64,000 bases of DNA from an uncultured Acidimicrobiales bacterium. GTDB taxonomy: Bacteria; Actinomycetota; Acidimicrobiia; Acidimicrobiales; SHLQ01. A model generated the notes under the pieces. The model was not told where the DNA came from. It saw nothing but the letters and a program-made list of their open reading frames with translations, and searched no databases. The position numbers and the translations under genes were made by a program. The DNA lies in contig CAKZVC010000047.1 of NCBI GenBank assembly GCA_937922235.1, positions 1-64,000 of the forward strand, written 5' to 3'. Numbering within the stretch: the first letter of the stretch is position 1; the number at the start of each line of letters is the position of its first letter. Shown one piece after another: positions 41,797 through 48,939 of this stretch.

Positions 41797-42248
41797 TAGC
41801 CCACTCCCCAGTCGTACGTCTGCTTTGTAATGCCGAGGTACGACATCACCTCAACGCTGCTGACGCCGTCCATCGTGCGGATGGCGTTCGAGATTTCGAG
41901 GAAGGCGTCGCTGTCGCGGCTCACGACCTCGACCAACAGGTCGAATCGGCCCGTAGCCATGACGACATAGACAGCATCGGAGAGCGCACCCACATCGATG
42001 GCTACCTTGCGAGAGTCTTCGGTCGTGGTGATGCCGAGCATCGCTTGGTAGCCCAACCCAAGCTTCACCGGGTCGGTGACCGCCACGATGTCGATGACGC
42101 CGTCTTCGAGCAGACGCATCACTCGCTGGCGGCACGCAGCATCGGACAACCCGACGACGCGGGCGAGCTCGGTGAACGACGTGCGGCCATCGGCCTGCAG
42201 CGTGCGAATGAGCTCGCGGTCGATGTCGTCGATTGGGATAAGGCTCAT
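41796..42248 (-). CDS. Lrp/AsnC-family transcriptional regulator
   Basis: 150 residues from ATG 42248. HTH: LIRTLQADGRTSFTELARVV, GLSDAACRQRVMRLLEDGVI. Ligand/RAM domain: YQAMLGITTTEDSRKVAIDV, VYVVMATGRFDLLVEVVSRD. Location directly before speB-potABCD and after the GNAT gene (four-base overlap) argues that it senses an amino acid or polyamine and controls this locus. An inverted repeat GATTTCGA...TCGAAATC in the gabT divergent gap could be one target. Confidence 0.92.
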   Translation of the reverse strand: MSLIPIDDIDRELIRTLQADGRTSFTELARVVGLSDAACRQRVMRLLEDGVIDIVAVTDPVKLGLGYQAMLGITTTEDSRKVAIDVGALSDAVYVVMATGRFDLLVEVVSRDSDAFLEISNAIRTMDGVSSVEVMSYLGITKQTYDWGVG

Positions 42249-42928
42249 GAGTTCCCGCCGTCGGGGCTCTGATAGTCGGGGTTGCGCCAGACAATCAGCG
42301 AGGCATAGTCGTTCGTTTCGGGATCGCGGAGGTAGTTCGAGAGGGCACACACCGCTTCGAACCCGTTCTCGATCTGAAACGTCAGGGTCGGATCGTAAAG
42401 CTCACCGGCCGACACTTTCGCCAGATAGTCATCGGCACTCAACGAGTCTTTGTGCTTGGCGTAGCCAGGTATCACTCCACCCGCCACGATTCCCGCAAGG
42501 TTCAAATCGATGACGATCTGCTTGCGCATGTCGTAGAGCTCTTTGCCGATGCCGCGGCGACGGTAGGTCGGCCGCACAACGATGTCGGTGCCGTAATACC
42601 ACTGGCCGGCGGGGTCATCGCCCGAGGCAGTCGGAGCATCGGCCAAGAACGTCTTCATGTTGTGCTGCGGGTGATCGAAGTCGAAGTTCGTTCGGATTCC
42701 CAAGCCGATAGCGACGGGCTCGTCACGGCCGTCGCCGTCAAAGCCGATGACGCTTCCTTCTGGGAAGTCCTCGGCAACCTCCAGGAAACCTTCTTCGTCG
42801 TAGAGGTCTTCGGGAAGCGCGGTAGGAAACGCCTCGAGTTCGAGGGCTTCAAGGGCCTTGCACATGTGCGGTTGGATGCGCACGTACTGCAACCCAGAGG
42901 TCGGCCCGACCGCGACGATGTCAGACAC
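42245..42928 (-). CDS. GNAT-family acetyltransferase of the polyamine locus
   Basis: 227 residues from GTG 42928. Acetyl-CoA site TDIVVRPTYRRRGIGKELYD and the preceding VAIGLGIRTNFDF; the C-terminal part has LTFQIENGFEAVCALSNYL. Its stop overlaps the Lrp-type gene by four bases, placing it in the polyamine operon. An N-acetyltransferase acting on putrescine, agmatine or spermidine would fit, but this is inference from context. Confidence 0.82.
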   Translation of the reverse strand: MSDIVAVGPTSGLQYVRIQPHMCKALEALELEAFPTALPEDLYDEEGFLEVAEDFPEGSVIGFDGDGRDEPVAIGLGIRTNFDFDHPQHNMKTFLADAPTASGDDPAGQWYYGTDIVVRPTYRRRGIGKELYDMRKQIVIDLNLAGIVAGGVIPGYAKHKDSLSADDYLAKVSAGELYDPTLTFQIENGFEAVCALSNYLRDPETNDYASLIVWRNPDYQSPDGGNS

Positions 42929-42957
42929 TGTCTTCCGATCCGCATGTGAGCGTGAAC

Positions 42958-43076
42958 GGAGAAATCCAGCCGGAACACATCACGACAGCCCGCCTGGAGA
43001 GACCGACCGTGGCGGAGAAATCCAACGGGCACACATCACGACAGCCCGCCTGGAGAGACCGACCGTGGCGGAGAAA
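42958..43076. repeat. Tandem 56-base repeat, two copies plus a fragment
   Basis: Unit starts GGAGAAATCCA at 42958 and again at 43014; a third start GGAGAAA lies at 43070. The inner 46 bases (42975-43020 and 43031-43076) are identical. The repeat occupies the whole gap between the GNAT and C45 genes and includes the last codons of the C45 gene. Confidence 0.9.
43031..43062 (+). repeat. Left inverted repeat beside the C45 gene
   Basis: Begins ACACATCACGACAGCC and matches, in opposite orientation, 28 of 32 bases of 44191-44222 on the far side of the C45 gene. A direct copy lies at 42975-43006. Confidence 0.7.
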
Positions 43077-44178
43077 GAGGCTCGAACGAAATCTTCATGT
43101 AGTCATTGTGTCGAGGTTGGCCCCAGCACGCCCAGAAGTCGCCCGTTGACGGACGCATGACGGCCGCTCCGCTCGATTCGATGTGGTACGGCTCGACCGG
43201 AGCCTGGCAAATGGCATCAGGGTTGCGGGTTACCTCGAAGATGCGGTCGACGTCGATGTCGCCCTCGGCAAGCAAGTCAGTAGCAGTGTCGAATCGGGCC
43301 GCCGAGCTGTCCATCAGTCCGGGTGCTTTTGGTGCCTGCTTGGCCAGCGCCTCGGGGTAGATGGTGTGGTTCGTGTGGACGATCGGTGTGTCGGCGAGCT
43401 TCTCGCTCGGACGAGCGGATGGCATGGCCTCGACGCAATAGCCATCGCCTTGCTTGTCGAAGATGAGGAAGCTGTGCGCTCCGGCGAGGTCGGCGCCGAG
43501 CAAGATGTCACGAGCTTCGGCGGCGGTGTTCGACTTGAGCATCCCTCGTACGACCGACGTCCAGTTGACCCCGCGGGTGCCATCGGTGCCGACGAGGTTG
43601 TTGATGCCGACACACACACCTTCGCTGTTCATGCCGATCTGCCCCACGCAGCCAGTCGTTGTGAACACGAGCGACGCAGGCGCGTCGTCGGGGTGCGCTC
43701 GAAGGAGCAGCACATGATCGGTGGCGTCGTCGTGCATGTCCCAGGTCTGGCCATAGATGCCAGCTCCATCTGCGGTGCGGTTGTTTGGGACGATCATTGC
43801 GGTGCAGTCGTCTTCGATCACCGATTCGGGCATGGGGCCACCAACGACGGCTCGCACGGTGTCGACGAAGTCGGTGAATCCGCCGACGATCACGGCTTCG
43901 GCTGGGGTGATGCCGGCTGCTGCAGCCATCGCCAGCATCTCTTCGTGAATTTCCACGTCGAACTTCTCGTGTGCTGGGAGCATCGACTCGGCAATGTCGA
44001 GTACCTCGCCGCGTGTGAGATTTCCGCCGCTCCACAGGCCCGACATGACGAGCTCGACCCGGGCGTTCATGTAAGTCTGGATCTCGTCTGCGTACGCCGC
44101 GCCGTGCGCAGCGCCCATCGCGGCAGGTGTGCCGCTCACGTCGAGAATACGAATCGCTGGCCGACGGGTGGAACTCAT
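43036..44178 (-). CDS. C45-family Ntn-hydrolase (acyltransferase/peptidase)
   Basis: 380 residues from ATG 44178. Matches the isopenicillin-N acyltransferase/C45 fold, in which the precursor cleaves itself to expose an N-terminal cysteine: candidate C in VIEDDCTAMIVPNN, preceded by the GGFTDFVDTV region. Further family stretches are YGQTWDMHDDATDH, LVFTTTGCVGQIGMNSEGVC and GINNLVGTDGTRGV. It lies between gabT and the GNAT gene, so hydrolysis of an acyl- or glutamyl-amine intermediate is plausible. The last codons lie in a repeat, and 32-base inverted repeats flank the gene. Confidence 0.85.
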   Translation of the reverse strand: MSSTRRPAIRILDVSGTPAAMGAAHGAAYADEIQTYMNARVELVMSGLWSGGNLTRGEVLDIAESMLPAHEKFDVEIHEEMLAMAAAAGITPAEAVIVGGFTDFVDTVRAVVGGPMPESVIEDDCTAMIVPNNRTADGAGIYGQTWDMHDDATDHVLLLRAHPDDAPASLVFTTTGCVGQIGMNSEGVCVGINNLVGTDGTRGVNWTSVVRGMLKSNTAAEARDILLGADLAGAHSFLIFDKQGDGYCVEAMPSARPSEKLADTPIVHTNHTIYPEALAKQAPKAPGLMDSSAARFDTATDLLAEGDIDVDRIFEVTRNPDAICQAPVEPYHIESSGAAVMRPSTGDFWACWGQPRHNDYMKISFEPLSPPRSVSPGGLS

Positions 44179-44190
44179 ACTCCACAGCCT

Positions 44191-44222
44191 TCGGTCTGTC
44201 CGGGCCGGTTGTCGTGATGTGT
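44191..44222 (-). repeat. Right inverted repeat beside the C45 gene
   Basis: On the minus strand begins ACACATCACGACAACC; 28 of 32 positions match the left copy at 43031-43062. It fills most of the 52-base gap between the gabT stop and the C45 start. Confidence 0.7.
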
Positions 44223-44230
44223 GCGGGTGC

Positions 44231-45565
44231 TCATGCCCCAGTCTCCTCGGCGAACACCGCCGCCAGAACGTCGAGTGCTTCGTCGATCTCCTCGTCGGTG
44301 ATGGTGAGTGGCGGAAGGAACCGAACGCAGTTGCTGTACAGGCCGGCGCGGATCGTGATGAGCCCACGAGCGAGCGTTCCCTTGGTGACTGCCAACGTCA
44401 GGTCGGGGTTCGGGGTGAGGTGTTCGTCAGTGACGAGCTCCATGACCAGCATCGGGCCAAGACCACGAACGTCGGCGATCTCGGAGTGCTTGGACTGGAG
44501 TACTTCGAGGCCCGCTCTCAGACGTTCACCGACGGCAGTTGCTCGGGCGAGGAACTCGGGAGTGTTGATGAGCTTGATTGTTTCAAGGGCCGCAGCGCAA
44601 GCAACCGGGTTGCCGCTGTAGGTGCCACCCATACCGCCGGGGTGCGGAGCGTCGAGCAGTTCTGCACGACCAACGACGCCGCTAATCGGCATGCCGGAAC
44701 CCATCGACTTCGCGATGGTGATCAAGTCAGGAACAACGCCGCTGTGCTCGATGGAGAAGAGCTTGCCCGTGCGTCCGAACCCGGCCTGCACTTCGTCGGC
44801 CACCATGATGATGCCGTGCTCGTCGCAGATCGCTCGAATGGCTTCAAGGTACGGCTTCGGCGCAGGAAGGAAGCCACCTTCTCCCTGCACGGGCTCGATC
44901 ACGATCGCGGCCAGAGCTGACGGATCAACCTGGCTGATCAACGCATCGTGAAGACGCTCGATCGACCAGCCGACGAACTGCTCGGGGTCGGTGCCCGGTG
45001 GGCGACGCAACACGTTCGGGAACGGGATGCGATAGATCTCCGAAGCGAAGGGTCCGAAGCCCTTCTTGAAGAGGCCGTACTTACTTGTCATCGACATCGT
45101 CATGTTCGTGCGGCCGTGGTAGCCACCTTCAAATACGAGGATGCCTTGACGACCGGTAGCTACTCGGGCGATCTTCACCGCACTCTCGACCGCTTCAGCA
45201 CCCGAGTTCATCAGCAGCGTCTTCTTCGCAAAGTCGCCGGGCGCAGCCTCATTGAGTGCTTCGCTGAGCTCGACCATCGAATCGTGCGTTGCGACGATGC
45301 CACAGATGTGCAGTAGATCAGCGGCTTGGGTCTGAATCGCTTCAACAACCGTTGGTGGGCAGTGGCCCGCAGCGAGCACGCCAATGCCACCGGCGAAATC
45401 GAGCAGCTTGTTGCCGTCCACGTCGGTCACGACAGCACCGCTCGCCGATTCGACAGCGAGTTCCGTGAGGAAGGCGGCGCCCGAACTCATCGCAGCGCGG
45501 CGCCGATCGACGACCGCCTGACTCTTCGGACCGGGGATGGCTGTTTCCAAATGAATCGAACCCAT
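44231..45565 (-). CDS. gabT: 4-aminobutyrate aminotransferase (class III)
   Basis: 444 residues from ATG 45565. Transfers the amino group of GABA (or a diamine) to a 2-oxo acid. PLP site: LLMNSGAEAVESAVKIARVA, IVIEPVQGEGGFLPAPKPYL, IIMVADEVQAGFGRTGKLFS, and the Schiff-base lysine in DLITIAKSMGSGMPISGVVG. The substrate end GLITIRAGLYSNCVRFLPPL is GabT-like. It opens the minus-strand catabolic operon with the C45 gene, divergent from the second FAD oxidase. Confidence 0.92.
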   Translation of the reverse strand: MGSIHLETAIPGPKSQAVVDRRRAAMSSGAAFLTELAVESASGAVVTDVDGNKLLDFAGGIGVLAAGHCPPTVVEAIQTQAADLLHICGIVATHDSMVELSEALNEAAPGDFAKKTLLMNSGAEAVESAVKIARVATGRQGILVFEGGYHGRTNMTMSMTSKYGLFKKGFGPFASEIYRIPFPNVLRRPPGTDPEQFVGWSIERLHDALISQVDPSALAAIVIEPVQGEGGFLPAPKPYLEAIRAICDEHGIIMVADEVQAGFGRTGKLFSIEHSGVVPDLITIAKSMGSGMPISGVVGRAELLDAPHPGGMGGTYSGNPVACAAALETIKLINTPEFLARATAVGERLRAGLEVLQSKHSEIADVRGLGPMLVMELVTDEHLTPNPDLTLAVTKGTLARGLITIRAGLYSNCVRFLPPLTITDEEIDEALDVLAAVFAEETGA

Positions 45566-45579
45566 GCGGGGATAGTAAC

Positions 45580-45615
45580 GATTTCGAGGCCTCAGTGCTA
45601 ATACCCTTCGAAATC
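45580..45615. promoter_or_regulatory. Inverted repeat in the gabT/FAD-oxidase divergent gap
   Basis: GATTTCGA (45580-45587) and TCGAAATC (45608-45615) are perfect complements 20 bases apart. A candidate binding site for the Lrp-type or another regulator acting on both divergent genes. Confidence 0.45.
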
Positions 45616-45674
45616 CGAGTTGATGTGCCACTATCTTCGCAGATCAGCCGGTGCTGCGTTACGTTTGGCGAGTG

Positions 45675-47069
45675 ATGTCAAACCCACACGATGCAGCCGA
45701 ACGAGACTTCCTCCACAACGCAACAACAACTGCGTTGTGGCTCGATCACTTGGGCGACATCGAACAGCGCCCGGCGCTTGCCGGCGATATCGAGGTTGAT
45801 GTCGCGATCGTTGGTGGTGGGTTCAGCGCGTTGTGGACTGCGTATTACCTCAATCAGCTCGACCCAACGGTCCGCATAGCCATCATCGAGAAGCACTTCT
45901 GTGGATACGGCGCCTCAGGACGCAACGGCGGATGGGCCGAAGGAGGCCTTGCTGTCGGCCCGGAGAAGTACGCGCAATGGTCAACCATGGACGAAGCGAT
46001 GCGGCTCGTCCACGCCATGCACGACACGGTCGACGAGATCGGCAGGGTCGCTCGTGCCGAGAACATCGATTGTGGGTATGCCAAGGGCGGCTGGATCCGG
46101 GTTGCACGCAACAGCGCCCAAGAGCGCCGTATGCGAGAGGAGATGGCTCAGCCGAACCCGCACGGCGAGCTACTCGAACCCGACGCCGCCCGCACCTACC
46201 TCAATGCCACCGACGTGCACTGCGGCATCTACTCCCCCGATTGTGCAGCGATCGATCCGGCGCGACTGGTTCGAGGTTTGGCTGACGTCGTCGAGAAGCG
46301 CGGCGTCACGATCTACGAAGACACCGCTGCCGCAAGCGTCGAACCCGGTGTCGTGCGAACCAACCGTGGCACGGTTCGTGCCGAGTTCGTCGTGCGCGCT
46401 ACCGAGGGGTACACCCGCGACCTGCTCGGCGAGCGGCGCGCGTTGCTGCCGGTCTATTCATTGATGGTCGCCACTGAGCCGCTGCCCGATGCGATGTTCG
46501 ACGAGATCGGCCTAGCCGACCGGCCGACGTTCTCCGACGACCGGTACATGGTCATCTACGGCCAGCGCACCGAAGACAACCGTTTGGCGTTCGGCGGGCG
46601 AGGCGTGCCGTATCTGTTTGGCTCTGCGGTCAACCGCACGGGAGAGATCCACAACGAGTCGCACGCGCTGATCCGTCAGACGTTGATCGAGCTGCTTCCT
46701 GTGCTCAAGGACGTGTCGTTCACCCATCGTTGGGGTGGGGTGCTCGGCATCCCGCGCGATTGGGTGCCTGGCCTTCGACTCGACCGGTCGAGTGGGGTTG
46801 GCGTGCTTGGTGGCTACGTGGGCGAAGGCGTCGCAGCCGCGAATCTGGCAGGCCGCACGATGGCCGAACTCATCGACGGCAACCCCACCGAGCGCACCAC
46901 ACTGCCATGGGTCGGCCACACCGTCCGCCGCTGGGAACCCGAACCGTTCCGCTGGCTCGGCGTTCGGAGCAGCCGCCGCATTCTCGTTGCCGCGGACGAG
47001 CAAGAGTTCGCTTCCGATAAGGACGCCAAGCTCGCCTATCGCATCAGCAAGTTGTTGAAGGGCGCGTAG
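45675..47069 (+). CDS. FAD-dependent amine oxidoreductase (PuuB-like, second copy)
   Basis: 464 residues from ATG 45675 (GTG 45651 would add eight). FAD motif VDVAIVGGGFSALWTAYYLN, the second signature YGASGRNGGWAEGGLAVG, C-terminal FAD contact GVLGGYVGEGVAAANLAGRT. Same DAO subfamily as 34871-36283 but clearly diverged, so the two probably act on different amines or acyl-amines. Divergent from gabT with an inverted repeat between. Confidence 0.87.
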   Translation: MSNPHDAAERDFLHNATTTALWLDHLGDIEQRPALAGDIEVDVAIVGGGFSALWTAYYLNQLDPTVRIAIIEKHFCGYGASGRNGGWAEGGLAVGPEKYAQWSTMDEAMRLVHAMHDTVDEIGRVARAENIDCGYAKGGWIRVARNSAQERRMREEMAQPNPHGELLEPDAARTYLNATDVHCGIYSPDCAAIDPARLVRGLADVVEKRGVTIYEDTAAASVEPGVVRTNRGTVRAEFVVRATEGYTRDLLGERRALLPVYSLMVATEPLPDAMFDEIGLADRPTFSDDRYMVIYGQRTEDNRLAFGGRGVPYLFGSAVNRTGEIHNESHALIRQTLIELLPVLKDVSFTHRWGGVLGIPRDWVPGLRLDRSSGVGVLGGYVGEGVAAANLAGRTMAELIDGNPTERTTLPWVGHTVRRWEPEPFRWLGVRSSRRILVAADEQEFASDKDAKLAYRISKLLKGA

Positions 47070-47093
47070 TCGACGGACCCGAACAATCGCGTC

Positions 47094-47195
47094 TCACCGA
47101 ACCGCCGACTGCAGCTTGTCGACATCGCCACCGAGGTTCATGGCGCCGTGCATTGTGTCGGTCATCTCGATGAAGCCATCATCACCCGCGTTCAT
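47094..47195 (-). CDS. Possible 33-residue small protein
   Basis: Open frame from ATG 47195, starting MNAGDDGFIEMTDTMHGAMN and ending QSAVR. An upstream in-frame TAG limits the N-terminus. There is no clear ribosome site, and it may be chance in the 166-base gap before the next gene. Retained because its codon choice resembles neighbouring genes. Confidence 0.22.
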   Translation of the reverse strand: MNAGDDGFIEMTDTMHGAMNLGGDVDKLQSAVR

Positions 47196-47235
47196 GACGA
47201 CGTTCTAGCACCGGCACGCCCGTAGAATTGCGCGA

Positions 47236-47568
47236 ATGATCGTGTCGTACGTGCCGGTCGCCGACGCGATTGACCAACTCCTCTTCGCGCTCGACGACCT
47301 CGCGCTCAACAAGAGATCAGGACGAACAGCTCAGACACTGCTGTTCCAGTCCACGTCGCTTCGAGCTGTCGGACAGATCGATGCGGCGAGCTACACACGG
47401 TCGGATTGGTCGCTCGGACAGCAAGCGAGCATTGCCGTTCCGTTGCTGGCCAAAACGCTTCACAAACGGACGTCGGTCGACGCTGACCTGATCACCAACT
47501 GCAACGATGCATGCTCGATGCTGGCAACGCAGCTCCAGGTAGTCATCGAGGGATACGAGCCGAACTGA
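47236..47568 (+). CDS. Hypothetical protein, 110 residues
   Basis: Soluble, mostly helical: VADAIDQLLFALDDLALNKR, SLGQQASIAVPLLAKTLHKR, NDACSMLATQLQVVIEGYEP. No motif recognised. It precedes guaD by 14 bases on the same strand, so it may be co-transcribed with it. Confidence 0.5.
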   Translation: MIVSYVPVADAIDQLLFALDDLALNKRSGRTAQTLLFQSTSLRAVGQIDAASYTRSDWSLGQQASIAVPLLAKTLHKRTSVDADLITNCNDACSMLATQLQVVIEGYEPN

Positions 47569-47582
47569 CACACTGGGGGGCG

Positions 47583-48881
47583 ATGTTTCACCTTCGTGCC
47601 ACTGTGTTCCAGACGCCGAGCCGCTCTACATTCGATCATCTCGACGACGTCGTGATATCGGTCGAGGACGGAACGATCGCCGCGATCGTTCCGGCGGGCG
47701 ACTTCGACGAGGCTGTAGATGTCACCCTCGATGAGAACACCGTGCTCATCCCCGGCCTGATCGACCTGCACATCCACGCGCCGCAATGGCCCCAGCTCGG
47801 CACCGGCTACGACGTGCCACTGGACGAGTGGTTGTTCGAGTACACCTTCCCCACGGAAGCCAAGTGCGCCGACACGACCTACGCCCAAGAGGTGTGGGAC
47901 AGCATGGTGCCGTCGTTGCTTGCGAACGGCACCACCACCGCCGTCTACTACGGCAGCATCCACGTTGACGCCACCACGGCCCTCGCCCAAACGTGCATTC
48001 GTCACGGTCAGCGAGCTTGGGTTGGACGCACGGCGATGGACCATCCCGAAGGCACGCCTGACTACTACCGAGACACAACTGCAGCGGAAGGGCTTGCAGC
48101 AAGCCGTGCGTCCATCGACGCGATCGTCGCGCTCGAAGATCCACACGCGCTTGTGCAACCGATCATCACGCCGCGCTTCATTCCCGCCTGCACTGACGAA
48201 CTGCTTACCGGGCTCGGCCAACTCGCAGCCGAAACGGGCCACCTCGTTCAAACGCATTGTTCCGAGAACGACTGGGAGCACGGCTACGTGCTCGAACGTC
48301 ATGGCACGAGTGATACCAACTCGCTCGATGGCTTCGGACTTCTGCGGGACTCGACGGTTCTGGCCCATGGGTGCTTGTTAAGCGACGACGACTTCGCGGT
48401 CATTGCTGAGCGGGGCGCGGGCGTTGCGCACTGCCCGCTGAGCAACGTGTACTTCGGCGACGCAGTCTTCCCGACCCGGCGAGCCCTTGACGCTGGCGTG
48501 AAGGTTGGGCTTGGCACCGACATTGCTGGTGGTCCAAGCGCATCGCTTCTGGCAAACGCCGCCCGAGCTGTCGATGTCTCCCGCCACCTGGAGAACGGTG
48601 TCGACCAACGAGCCGAGGCCGACGTTCGCGGTGTCGACGAAAGTCGCATCGACGCCACCACGGCCTTCTACCTGGCCACACTTGGTGGGGCCGACGTTCT
48701 TGGGGAGCCACTCGGCTTACTCGAACCCGGACGACGTTTCGATGCCGTCGCGATCTCACTCTCCGACATCGATACCGTGCCCGGAGGCGACACCATCGAC
48801 CGGCGCTTCGAGAAACTCGTCCGCCTCGCTGGACGGCGTGACATCGGTGCGGTTTGGGTTCACGGGCGGCAAGTCCGCTAA
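47583..48881 (+). CDS. guaD: Guanine deaminase
   Basis: 432 residues from ATG 47583. Converts guanine to xanthine and ammonia. Metal-dependent amidohydrolase: LIPGLIDLHIHAPQWPQLGT; the guanine-deaminase-specific LDEWLFEYTFPTEAKCADTT; then HLVQTHCSENDWEHGY, VLAHGCLLSDDD, VAHCPLSNVYFG and VGLGTDIAGGPSASLL. These are the motifs that separate GuaD from other amidohydrolases. It lies beside the polyamine locus, consistent with a nitrogen-scavenging region. Confidence 0.93.
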   Translation: MFHLRATVFQTPSRSTFDHLDDVVISVEDGTIAAIVPAGDFDEAVDVTLDENTVLIPGLIDLHIHAPQWPQLGTGYDVPLDEWLFEYTFPTEAKCADTTYAQEVWDSMVPSLLANGTTTAVYYGSIHVDATTALAQTCIRHGQRAWVGRTAMDHPEGTPDYYRDTTAAEGLAASRASIDAIVALEDPHALVQPIITPRFIPACTDELLTGLGQLAAETGHLVQTHCSENDWEHGYVLERHGTSDTNSLDGFGLLRDSTVLAHGCLLSDDDFAVIAERGAGVAHCPLSNVYFGDAVFPTRRALDAGVKVGLGTDIAGGPSASLLANAARAVDVSRHLENGVDQRAEADVRGVDESRIDATTAFYLATLGGADVLGEPLGLLEPGRRFDAVAISLSDIDTVPGGDTIDRRFEKLVRLAGRRDIGAVWVHGRQVR

Positions 48882-48939
48882 TCCCAACCCTCAGTCGATT
48901 AGTGCTCAACGTCACCACGCAGAGTGCCGATGGAAAACC

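Noticed and set aside
42958..43076. CRISPR-like tandem repeats
   Set aside because: Units are contiguous with no unique spacers; it is a simple tandem duplication.
48505..48939. N-terminal extension of the GGDEF-EAL protein into guaD
   Set aside because: The extra 145 codons lie in another frame of guaD and read as Ser/Pro/Arg-rich shadow.
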